64,000 nt of DNA from Canna indica (taxonomy: Eukaryota; Streptophyta; Magnoliopsida; Zingiberales; Cannaceae). The stretch is taken from the NCBI GenBank assembly GCA_034359265.1, contig CP136893.1, forward strand, positions 42,419,501-42,483,500, written 5' to 3'. Under the pieces are notes generated by a model, which saw only the letters and a program-made list of their open reading frames with translations, was not told where the DNA came from and searched no databases. A program made the translations under genes and the position numbers. Positions 55,740-64,000 of this stretch are shown here, piece after piece. Numbering within the stretch: the first letter of the stretch is position 1; each line of letters opens with the position of its first letter.

Positions 55740-56275
55740 CGTTTGCTGCGCGTGACCGTCGGCAGTGTGCATTGTGCGATGCACGCAAATCTCACGATTG
55801 TACGACGGACACGTGGCGTGTGATGTGTGCTCGAGCTATTTACGGGCACACATCACTAGGCGGCTGCAGCTTTTATTTATCCTCGGTAGTGTGCGTCGCA
55901 CACTACCGAGGCGATTTTTGGCTGCAGCCACGCATCGCGAAGCAGCCTACGGTAGTTTTTTGAGCCCTGTGCGCATTAAGGACTGCGCATCGGGCCCTGT
56001 GCGCCGCTTGTCACGTGTCGTGTGCATGGCATGCGATGCGGCACAACACCTTTTGTCAGGCTCACTGGAGCACGTCGCGTGCACCGCACGCGATGTGACG
56101 CGCTGCACTTGGCGCGACGTGGATGCGTCGTGCGTCACGTGCTGCGCACGCCACGCTGACACGTCGTGCATGCACCGCGCCTGGTGACTCTCCGCAGACC
56201 TTGGGCTTCGGGGCCTGTGGCTGGGTTGTGTTTTTAAGGTTCTTGGCCTGCATTTTAACGGGGCCCAACAAATTA
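55740..56275. repeat. GC-rich island with palindromes and CACGTG/GTGCGC-like motifs
   Basis: GC content rises sharply against AT-rich neighbours. The interval holds many short palindromes made of GCGTG, CACGC, ACGTG and GTGCGC, a perfect hairpin at 55881-55911, and repeats such as GCGCATCGGGCCCTGTGCGC. Long frames on both strands (for example 55765-56187 and 55947-56300) have Cys/Arg/Ala-biased compositions as expected from the base composition, so I do not call them genes. Confidence 0.6.
55881..55911. repeat. Perfect 15-bp-arm palindrome
   Basis: CCTCGGTAGTGTGCG, one T, then its exact reverse complement. A second pair of 9-bp arms GGCTGCAGC/GCTGCAGCC (55862-55870, 55921-55929) flanks it, so a longer hairpin is possible. 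Confidence 0.9.
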
Positions 56276-56682
56276 GACCTATTTTATTGCATAATATCAA
56301 TTAATTGCTGATATGTCATATTTTTATTGGAAATGTTATTGTTATGAGCCCAATAATATTAGTAAACTTGATGTGCTTAATTAATTAAGATTAATATCAA
56401 TATTTAGATTGTGTAATTATGAATTAATATTGACATAACCAACATAACATATAATCACATAACAATAAATAATTTTGGAATGCTCATGAATTTAAAATTC
56501 ATAATTAGTAGCGATACTTTTATTTTGTACCAAATTTTCATTAAATTATGATTTTAAATTTATGTCATGTGGGTAAATGTTTCCTGAATGAGTTTTTCCA
56601 TTCAATTAATACGAGTAGTTACCACCAAAGTGAGATTATTTATATTTATTGATGGGACTTCTTATTTAGCGGGAATGCTTCA
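56276..56682. other. AT-rich spacer
   Basis: About 400 bases of AT-rich DNA with AATTAATTAA-type runs and no recognised gene or element end; it borders the CRM-like element (five bases before it are CTTCA). Confidence 0.4.
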
Positions 56683-57578
56683 TGATACGGATCTTGATGG
56701 GGAAAGCAAGGAGAAGGTGAGTGTTTGAGGTTTTGGTCGGTTTTGAAAGAGGGTAGGTGAAGATGGCTACGACCGGATGGGGATTAGGCGAGGAAACGAT
56801 GGGAAACAAGTAGAAACAAGAAATTAAAGATAGGCATCCTACTAGACCTCCATCTAACAATGTAGAAGGCAATCTAGATAATGAAATTGAGTTTTCCTAC
56901 TAGACCTCTAATTGACATGCAATTAGCAACCTAGATCGAAGGAACAAGAACCACGAAACGCCACAAGCATAATACTTGATAAGTTAACAAGCTCTTGGAA
57001 TAAAATGAGACGATCAATTCCTCACAATTTGCATAAGCAAAGTAATGTATTAAAAGGTCCTCAAAAATACATAATAATGAGGTATTTATAGACCTCAAAA
57101 CCTAGACCTAAATAAAAGACTTTCCATAATTGTAAAACAAGCCTTAAACAAGTTTGCTTGCTAAACAATTCAGACCTAATTAAAAATATAAAGACTAGTG
57201 GACTTAGCATCATAAGGCCCAAAACAAATAAGTATTCGGCCTTAGAACTAAATAACCTATCCAAAACATGAAATGACATAATTTAAGGTCTTTAACAATG
57301 AAAACTAAATGAACAACTTGAGCAACAACTATTCATCTTGGTCATTCATTACAAGTCCAATAAGAGTGACATAATGGACTTGTTCTTCATCTCCCAGCAA
57401 GCTCCTTTGAATTGGATCTTTAAGTTCCTTGCTCACCAAACGTTGCACATAAGCTTGATATGCTTCTTTAATTTTCTTGGACTTGGATCTAGTGATTGGA
57501 CCTTGTGGAACTTCTAACACATCTCTAGGCCTTGAACTCTTCTCCATGCTAGCTCCATAGCTTACTTCCGTGCTTGCA
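56683..57578 (-). repeat. 3' LTR of CRM-like element
   Basis: 896 bp, in element orientation starting TGCAAGCACGG at 57578 after the PPT and ending ...ATCCGTATCA at 56683. It includes a minus-strand TATAAATA at 57083-57090 (63700-63707 in the other LTR) and the 3' end of the coding region. Confidence 0.85.
57329..57547 (-). CDS. C-terminal tail of pol lying in the LTR (CR-motif-like)
   Basis: A 72-codon frame starting MEKSSRPRD has a GPITRSKSKKIKEAYQ motif, as found at the extreme C-terminus of CRM and related integrases, and stops at 57329. It is separated from the integrase frame by a stop/frame change near 57550-57562, so it may be the continuation of the same polyprotein. In CRM elements this region contributes to centromere targeting; function here is inferred only. 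Confidence 0.6.
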   Translation of the reverse strand: MEKSSRPRDVLEVPQGPITRSKSKKIKEAYQAYVQRLVSKELKDPIQRSLLGDEEQVHYVTLIGLVMNDQDE

Positions 57579-59049
57579 TCTTTCCCTCCCTTGTCAAAAA
57601 GGTACTCGAATCTGAAAAATCAAAAGGAGAAAGATTGAAAACATTAAAAGTAACACTTACACCATACTCATCTGGTAAATCTATCTTGTAAGCATTGTCG
57701 TTGATTTTGGCCAAGACTTGAAATGGTCTGTCTCCTCTAGGATTCAACTTAGACTTCCTTTGAGTTGGAAATCTTTCTTTCCTCGTATGAACCCAAACCC
57801 AATCACCGAGTTCAAAGGTCACTAGCTTGCAACCTTTGTTTGCTCTTTGTGCAGTTGCTTGGTTCCTCTTCTCAATTTGCAGCCTTGCTTTCTCATGGAT
57901 AGATTTCACCAATTCTGCCTTCTTTTGTCCATCTATACTTGTAATCTCATTCAAAGGTAAAGGCATTGAATCTAAAACAGTTAATGGATTAAATCCATAC
58001 ACAATTTCAAAGGGTGAATAGTTAGTGGAAGAATGAACACTTCTATTGTAAGCAAATTCAACAAAAGGTAAGTAATCTTCCCATGTCTTTAAATTCTTAC
58101 CTACAACAGCCATTAACAAAGCTCCTAGTGTTCGATTAACCACTTCCGTTTGTCCATCAATTTGTGGATGACAAGTAGTAGAATAAAGAAGTTTAGTACC
58201 AAGTTTACCCCACAAAATACGCCAAAAATGACTAAGAAATTTTACATCACGATCAGACACAATAGTACTAGGAACACCATGCAATCTAACAACTTCTTGA
58301 AAGAATAAATTAGCAATATTTGTTGCATCATCTGTTTTATGACATGCAATGAAGTGTGCCATCTTAGAAAATCTGTCAACAACAACAAATATGTTATCTT
58401 TTCCTCTCTTAGTTCTAGGCAGTCCTAAAACAAAGTCTATACTAATATCCATCCAAGGTGTACTAGGAATAGGTAAAGGAGTGTATAAACCATGTGACAT
58501 AGACTTAGATTTCGCTTGTTTACATGCAATGCATCTAGAACATATTCTTTCTACATCTTTCCTCATGTTAGGCCAATAAAAATGTTCATGCAAAACATCA
58601 AGAGTTTTATGCACACCAAAATGTACCATTAATCCCCCACTATGTGCCTCCCTCACAAGCAATTCTCTCAATGAACATGATGGAATACATAGCTTTTTCT
58701 CTCTAAACAAATATCCCTCATGTCCACAGTACTTTTGAAAAGCTATATGTTCACATGCATCATACACACTAGAAAAATCTAAATCTTTGGCATACAAGTC
58801 TTTAATTTGCTCAAAGCCTAATAATTTAGCACTAAGAGTAGAGATCAATGCATACCTTCTAGATAGTGCATCAACCACTACATTATCCTTACATTGCTTG
58901 TACTGGATCACATATGGAAAGATTTCAATGAATTCCACCCCAAAATGTCGCTTGTTCAACTTGCATTGTCCTTCCAAGTACTTGAGTGATTCGTAGTCGG
59001 TGTGAATCACAAACTCCTTTGGTAGCAAGTAGTGTTGCCACACCTCCAA
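57562..59049 (-). CDS. RNase H end and integrase (CRM-like), longest intact pol frame
   Basis: This 495-codon frame begins within RNase H ([19 protein letters not shown], ending [11 protein letters not shown] at about residue 65), then the integrase zinc finger [20 protein letters not shown]...CIACKQAKS with its HHCC residues present. The core has all three catalytic positions: [22 protein letters not shown] and [17 protein letters not shown]-terminal part follows with [14 protein letters not shown] and [18 protein letters not shown]. The frame lacks its normal start because of an upstream frameshift near 59050. Integrase inserts the cDNA in the nucleus. Of all pol parts in the window this is the best preserved. 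Confidence 0.88.
   Translation of the reverse strand: MEVWQHYLLPKEFVIHTDYESLKYLEGQCKLNKRHFGVEFIEIFPYVIQYKQCKDNVVVDALSRRYALISTLSAKLLGFEQIKDLYAKDLDFSSVYDACEHIAFQKYCGHEGYLFREKKLCIPSCSLRELLVREAHSGGLMVHFGVHKTLDVLHEHFYWPNMRKDVERICSRCIACKQAKSKSMSHGLYTPLPIPSTPWMDISIDFVLGLPRTKRGKDNIFVVVDRFSKMAHFIACHKTDDATNIANLFFQEVVRLHGVPSTIVSDRDVKFLSHFWRILWGKLGTKLLYSTTCHPQIDGQTEVVNRTLGALLMAVVGKNLKTWEDYLPFVEFAYNRSVHSSTNYSPFEIVYGFNPLTVLDSMPLPLNEITSIDGQKKAELVKSIHEKARLQIEKRNQATAQRANKGCKLVTFELGDWVWVHTRKERFPTQRKSKLNPRGDRPFQVLAKINDNAYKIDLPDEYGVSVTFNVFNLSPFDFSDSSTFLTREGKMQARK
57579..57594 (-). other. Polypurine tract of CRM-like element
   Basis: Minus strand AAGGGAGGGAAAGA directly before the LTR start TGCAAGCACGG. Confidence 0.75.
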
Positions 59050-59935
59050 AGCTCTCCCAAAGCATACAACTCCTTGTCATAGGTGGAATAGTTAAGTTGA
59101 GCTCCTTTTAATTTCTCACTAAAGTAGGCAATCGGCTTCTTTTCCTGAATCAAAACAACACCTATACCAATCCTAGAAGCATCACATTCTATTTCAAAAG
59201 TTTTAACAAAATTCGGTAATTCCAAAATAGGAGCTGAACACAATTTCTCTTTTAACAAGTTAAAAGCATTCTCTTGAGCCTCGCCCCACTTAAAACCAGA
59301 TTCTTTCTTTACAATTTCATTCAATGGTGCAGCAATGGTGCTAAAGTCTTTAACAAACCGCCTATAAAAACTAGCTAAGCCATGGAAGCTCCTGATCTCA
59401 CTAATGGACTTAGGTGTAGGCCATTCTTGAATAGCCTTAACCTTTTCATCATCAACCTCAATTCCATTAGCACTAACAACAAATCCCAAGAAAACAAGTT
59501 TGTCCATGCAAAATCACACTTTTTAGCATTAGCATACAACTTTTATTCTCTTAAAACATCCAAAACAAATTTGATATGCATAACATGCTCATCTAATGAA
59601 GTGCTATAGATCAAGATATCATCAAAGTACACAACAACAAATTTACCAAGAAAATCTCGCAAAACATGATTCATCAATCTCATGAATGTACTAGGTGCAT
59701 TAGTTAAACCAAATGGCATTACCAACCACTCATACAAACCATATTTAGTTTTAAATGCAGTTTTCCATTCATCACCTAGATTCATGCGAATTTGATGATA
59801 ACCACTTTTCAAGTCAATCTTAGTAAATATGCTAGCACCATGCAACTCATCAAGCATATCATCTAACCTAGGTATGGGGTGGCGATACTTTACCGTAATT
59901 TTGTTAACGGCTCTACAATCAACACACATGCCCAT
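59007..59935 (-). pseudogene. Reverse transcriptase and RNase H start (CRM-like), frameshifted
   Basis: Frame 59935-59543 has [48 protein letters not shown] and the catalytic YFDDILIYS; it ends at a TAA. Frame 59507-59007 resumes with [17 protein letters not shown], the thumb, and RNase H start [18 protein letters not shown]. Single-base indels near 59930, 59512 and 59060, and the TAA at about 59543, separate the frames. Otherwise the catalytic residues are present. Confidence 0.88.
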
Positions 59936-60981
59936 GAACCATCCTTTTTAGGCACTAAGAGAACCGGAACAGCACATGGACTAAGGCTTTCCCTCACAAG
60001 TCCTTTGTCAAGCAACTCTTCCACTTGTCTTTGAAGTTCTTTAGTCTCTTCCAGGTTTGCTCTATATGCTGGTCGGTTTGGAATTGTGGATCCGAGCACA
60101 AAGTCAATTTGGTGTTCTATGCCTCTCAAGGGTGGCAATCCTTTAGGCAAGTTATCCGAAAACATATCTTCATATTCCTGTAACAAAGAAAGAACAACAC
60201 TAGGCAAATTTTGATTAGCTTCATGCAAAGTTAGATAAACATCTTTAAACATAATCAAGAAAAGCTTTTTCTGCCCATTAAGAGTATGCTTTATTTCCCT
60301 CTCTTTTGCATAGAAAATTTGCCTCACTTTTGTTATCTCTCTTTTGTTATCACTCACAATTGGGCCATTGATTTCTATTCTTTTATTTTCGGCCTCTTTT
60401 ACATCTGTTTTTTTCACAAGTTCTTTTTTTGCTCCCTTACTTTCTTTGACATTTTTCTCAGCCTCTCTTTGCTTCTTTTCTTCAAAGTGCTTCATCATCC
60501 GAATTTGGTCTTCATACACTTCCTTTGGTGTCAAAGGTGCCAAAGTAAACTTTCTACCGTTTAAGCTCAAAGTGTATCTATTATGGAACCCATCATGCAT
60601 AGCCTTCCTATCGTATTGCCATGGACGCCCCAACAAGATATGGCTAGCTTGCATAGGTATCACATCACAAAGAATCTCATCTGAATACCTCCCAATAGTA
60701 AAAGAAACCATCACTTGCCTTGTCACCTTAATTCCAGCACAATCATTCAACCATTAAAGCTTGTAAGGCCGTGTGTGCTTCTCACACTTCAAACCTAACT
60801 TTTCCACCAAAACAGTACTAGCCACATTAGTAACACTACCATTATCAATAATCAAAGAACATACTTTACCACCAATGTGACATCTAGTGTGGAATATATT
60901 TTCTCTTTGCTCCGAGCTATCTTCCACCACTTGAGCACTCAAAGCTCTTTGCACCACCAAAGTTTTACCTCTAGCCGCCAT
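59890..60981 (-). pseudogene. Protease and linker to RT (CRM-like), one in-frame stop
   Basis: The first frame (60981-60754) contains CSLIIDNGSVTNVAS, an aspartic protease active-site region with DNG in place of D-[ST]-G, and ends with a TAA directly after RPYKL. The same frame goes on (60750-59890) with the second half of the protease (MQASHILLGRPWQYD), a highly charged Lys/Glu linker and the first RT motifs ([32 protein letters not shown]). Loss of activity by the stop is certain; whether DNG is inactive is likely. Confidence 0.82.
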
Positions 60982-62115
60982 CTCCCTGAAATATCTTTCA
61001 ATGGAGGCATATCATCACTTTCATGTTCACCTTCATTGTTGAGTATCATGACTCTTTTGTTTGGACATTGACTTGCTATGTGACCGCTGCCCAAACACTT
61101 AAAACACTTTGCCTTTGTGTTGCCTTTGTGTTGAATTGGAGGTAATTGGGGTAGCTTGGATCTCGGCTTTGTCACTTTTCACTTTGGCTAAATCTCTCAC
61201 ATCAAAGCTAGGCTTGGTTCTTGGCTTCTCATCTTGCTTAGGCCACTTAGAACTCCATGTGTTGCTTGAACCCATGGCTGCCCTTGTGGTAGTCCTCCTC
61301 TTAAGCCACCTTTCAACCTTCATAGCCATGTTCACCATATCCTCTAGTTCCACATAGTGTTGTAGTTCAACATCTTCTATCTCTCTGTTCAAACCATTAA
61401 GGAATCTTGCCATGGTAGCCTCTCTATCCTCCACAATATTAGCTTTGATCATGGTCATCTCCATCTCCTTGTGATAATCTTCAATGGATTTGGTACCTTG
61501 ATACAACCTTTGAAGCTTTTGGTGTTGATCCCTATAGTAGTAAGAAGGCACAATTCGCTTCCTCATAATCCTTTTCATCTCAGCCCATGAAGCAACATAT
61601 CCTCCTCCATTTCTTCTTCTAGAAATCAAGAATTGGTCCCACCAAACCAGAGCATAATCGGTGAACTTAACGGCAGGTAGCTTCACTTTCTTTTCTTCAG
61701 TGTAATTGTGACATTCAAATATCATATCTACCTTCCTTTCCCACTCCAAGTATGTATCAGCATCATTCCTTCCTTTAAACACAGGAATCTTCATCTTTAT
61801 GGAGCTCAAATTGTTGTCTCTTGCATCATTCCTTACTTTTCTCCAAGGCCTAATCATGTCGGCCTCATCTTCATCCCAATCTGATTCTGCATTCATCTCA
61901 TGCATATGAACCCGTTTAGGCTTGTTGCCAACTCCTCTTGCGGTTGCACTATTTTGTTGTTTAGAACTTTGTTCATTCCTCTCCATTCGGTCATACAAGT
62001 CTTGTACCACCACACTAAGCCGATTTATGTGGCCAGCTAATGCTTCTAAAGTGATCACGAGTCTACCTTGCTCCATACCTGAATCATCTCTTTCTTTGTC
62101 ACTAGAATGAGACAT
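60982..62115 (-). pseudogene. Gag of CRM-like element, frameshift before zinc knuckle
   Basis: The frame 62115-61099 gives 338 residues: MSHSSDKERDDSGM start, coiled N-terminus, a retrotrans_gag core (YLEWERKVDMIFECHNY, ALVWWDQFL, SWAEMKRIMRKRIVPSYYYR, GTKSIEDYHKEMEM), then a basic linker. The frame ends at 61099; the CCHC knuckle CFKCLGSGHIASQCPNK is in another frame (61175-60939). An 11-base tandem duplication (CACAAAGGCAA twice on the minus strand) lies at the frame change. Gag would package RNA; without the knuckle in frame it is impaired. Confidence 0.87.
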
Positions 62116-63308
62116 GGTTTTGCTGCAAAACGAAGGTTAGTATCCAAAAGAGATCAAATTGGAACCTCACCACACTCCCTCACGTGTTTCACTCAATGAA
62201 AATGTAACACTCCACTAGTGTCCCTCAATTCAATGGCTTTTACCCTTTGTTGATCTCACCACTCTTGCATTTTTCCACTCTTTAGATCTTGTCTCAAAGT
62301 ATTCTTTCAAGCTCATCAAACAACATAAGAACTAGCAACAAGTAGCAATTTCCCAATAACAAACACCTTATCACTAAAAGAAACTATTGCAAACAATTAG
62401 AAGAACTCAAGAAAGCAAATAGTAGGAAAGACCAATGAAGGGTTGGGCAAGGAGTAAGGGTTGACTACAAGAAAATAGGAAATAGAGGGATGCTTAGGAA
62501 AGACAAAATATGGCTAGGTATGGAAAATGAAAGATATGAATTATGGTAGGAGAATAAAGTCTTTTTTTGGTTGGAGAGTAATTCAAGATATGAATTATGG
62601 TAGGAGAATAAAGCCCCCTTTTTTTTTGGTAGGAGAGTAATTCAAGATATGAATTATGGTAGGAGAATAAAGCCTTTTTCCTTTTGGTAGGGGAGTAATT
62701 CAAGATATGAATTATGGTAGAAATTTCTTTTCCTTATTTTTTTTCTTTCCTTTCTTTCTCCACAAATTTCTCTTCTTTTTTTTTCTTTCTTTCTCCACAA
62801 ATTTATATTCCTTTTTTTTTTCCTTTCTTTCTCCACAAATTTATCTTCCTTTTTTTTTTTCTTTCCTTTCTTTCTCCAAAATTCATTTTTTCCTTTCCTT
62901 TTTTTTTAATTCTTTCCTTTCTTCCTCCACAAATTTCTTTTTCTTTTTTTTTTCTTGCCTTCTTTCTTCACAAATCCGACATTTCTTCCTTTTTTTCCTT
63001 CTTCTTTTTTTTTTTTTCAACTTGAAACAATTACAAAACAAGAAATCAACAAGAACAAATAGGCTAAACAAAAAAAAACTAACTTGATTCTCCGCAGTTT
63101 CTTTTCAAGCTGATTTTTGACCCGCTTCCGAACAGATTCTGAAAGAGTGCAAAACAGCAAAGTTGTAGCTCTTCCTCTTAGCTTTCCAACAAGTACTCAC
63201 ATGCCCTGATCGGAGTTATTCTTGGGGAGATATGCTTAACATACTGTGACTGCTCCTGGAAACCTTCGGTTGTGCGAATTTATCCGAGCAAAGGTGTAGA
63301 GAACCTTG
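62116..63308 (-). other. Untranslated leader of CRM-like element with tandem repeats
   Basis: From PBS to Gag start about 1.2 kb without a gene. It contains three and a fraction copies of a ~59-bp repeat (AAGATATGAATTATGGTAGG, 62529-62725) and about four ~60-bp units of a pyrimidine-rich repeat (TTTCTTTCTCCACAAATTT, 62750-63000). The Phe/Ser-rich frames on the plus strand here are translations of the pyrimidine tract. Confidence 0.75.
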
Positions 63309-63320
63309 GCTCTGATACCA
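63309..63320 (-). other. Primer-binding site of CRM-like element
   Basis: Minus strand TGGTATCAGAGC, two bases from the LTR end. Confidence 0.9.
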
Positions 63321-63322
63321 AA

Positions 63323-64000
63323 TGATACGGATCTTGATGGGGAAAGCAAGGAGAAGGTGAGTGTTTGAGTGTTTGAGAAGATGGGTACGACCGGATGGGG
63401 GTTAGGCGAGGAAACGATGGGAAACAAGTAAAAACAAGAAATTAAAGATAGGTATCCTACTAGACCTCCATCTAACAATGTAGAAGGCAATCTAGATAAT
63501 GAGATTGAGTTTCCTACTAGACCTCTAATTGACATGCAATTAGCAACCTAGATCAAAGGAAGAAGAACCACAAAACACCACAAGCACAAGACTTGATAAG
63601 TTAACAAGCTCTTGGAATAAAATGAGAAGATCAATTCCTCACAATTTGCATAAGCAAAGCAATGTATTCAAAGGTCCTCAAAAATACATAATAATGAGGT
63701 ATTTATAGACCTCAAAACCTAGACCTAAACAAAAGACTTTCCATAATTGTAAAATAAGCCTTAAACAAGTTTGCTTGCTAAACAATTCAGACCTAATTAA
63801 AAACATAAAGACTAGTGGACTTAGCATCTTAAGGCCCAAAATAAATAAGTATTCGGCCTTAGAACAAAATAACCTATCCAAAACATGAAATGACATAATT
63901 TAAAATCTTTAACAATGAAAACTAAATGGACAACTTGAGCAACAACTAATCATCTTGGTCATTCATTACAAGTCCAATAAGAGTGACATAATGGACTTGT
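63323..64000 (-). repeat. 5' LTR of CRM-like element, incomplete
   Basis: Matches 56683-57379 with a ~35-base deletion near 63370 and scattered substitutions; runs off the window at AATGGACTTGT. TATAAATA on the minus strand at 63700-63707. Confidence 0.9.

Larger units (their letters stand above)
56683..64000 (-). mobile_element. CRM-like Ty3/gypsy retrotransposon, right LTR cut by window edge
   Basis: LTRs begin (plus strand) TGATACGGATCTTGATGGGG at 56683 and 63323. On the minus strand: PBS 63309-63320, long leader, Gag, protease, RT, RNase H, integrase, PPT 57579-57594, LTR. A reading frame continues past the integrase into the LTR, a feature of the CRM clade, as are the integrase style ([12 protein letters not shown]) and the GPITRSKSKK tail. 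The two LTRs look about 95% alike over the visible part, closer than those of the other elements, so this is the youngest insertion here by that criterion. Several indels and stops still disable pol. Confidence 0.88.

Noticed and set aside
55765..56300. 140- and 117-codon frames on opposite strands in the GC-rich island
   Set aside because: Both follow base composition, overlap each other, and show no domain; the island is annotated as repeat/unknown.
62707..63087. Phe/Ser-rich 126-codon frame
   Set aside because: Translation of a pyrimidine tract in the leader of a retrotransposon on the opposite strand; not a membrane protein gene.

Overview
This window is plant nuclear DNA built almost entirely of nested transposable elements; I could not support any ordinary host gene, tRNA or rRNA gene. 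The evidence for a flowering plant is the mix of element families (Ty1/copia and Ty3/gypsy LTR retrotransposons, a CACTA transposon with Tnp2 and Transposase_24 genes, a Mutator-like foldback element), primer-binding sites matching plant initiator-Met tRNA, and GT/AG introns in the CACTA genes. The species cannot be named. The assignments rest on reading terminal TG...CA boundaries, target-site duplications (TSDs), primer-binding sites (PBS), polypurine tracts (PPT) and protein motifs by eye.

Layout. 1-3119: 5' end (gag fragment, PBS, 2.7-kb LTR) of a Tekay/Del-like chromovirus on the minus strand. 3120-3510: old repeat fragment. 3511-26344: a large Ty1/copia element on the plus strand. Its 5' LTR holds a Mutator-like foldback element (5034-5832) and a non-autonomous LTR element 'B' (6256-12160), which is itself split by a sister copy 'A' (6405-9361). 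Its gag is split by a 5.9-kb CACTA element (13960-19878), and its reverse transcriptase by a minus-strand solo LTR (21576-22838). 26345-28717: remains of an old Tat-like gypsy element and a truncated LTR. 28718-43373: a cluster of one Maximus/SIRE-like, gag-only LTR family: element 1 (28718-34332), and a solo LTR (34707-43373) into which element 3 (35656-42977) inserted.

43429-53143: a complete but mutated Tekay-type chromovirus on the minus strand with 2.37-kb LTRs and TSD AGCCA/AGCCC. 53144-56682: old non-coding DNA with a pyrimidine tract, a possible short copia LTR with PBS, and a GC-rich palindrome-bearing island. 56683-64000: a minus-strand CRM-like (centromeric-retrotransposon-type) gypsy element with similar LTRs, running off the right edge.

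Every element carries stops or frameshifts, so nothing here looks autonomous now. Relative ages follow from nesting: the Tat-like sequence was interrupted by the SIRE-like and Tekay insertions; the copia element was interrupted by the B/A pair, the CACTA element and a solo LTR. The CRM-like element and the density of nesting suggest pericentromeric or other heterochromatin, which is an inference. The most unusual things are the 4-bp-TSD non-autonomous pair, the gag-only family with two separated zinc knuckles and TCGGTCGACCGA-rich LTR arrays, the compound foldback element, the CACTA transposase lacking its catalytic core beside a long leader hairpin, and the GC-rich palindrome island near 55.7-56.3 kb.
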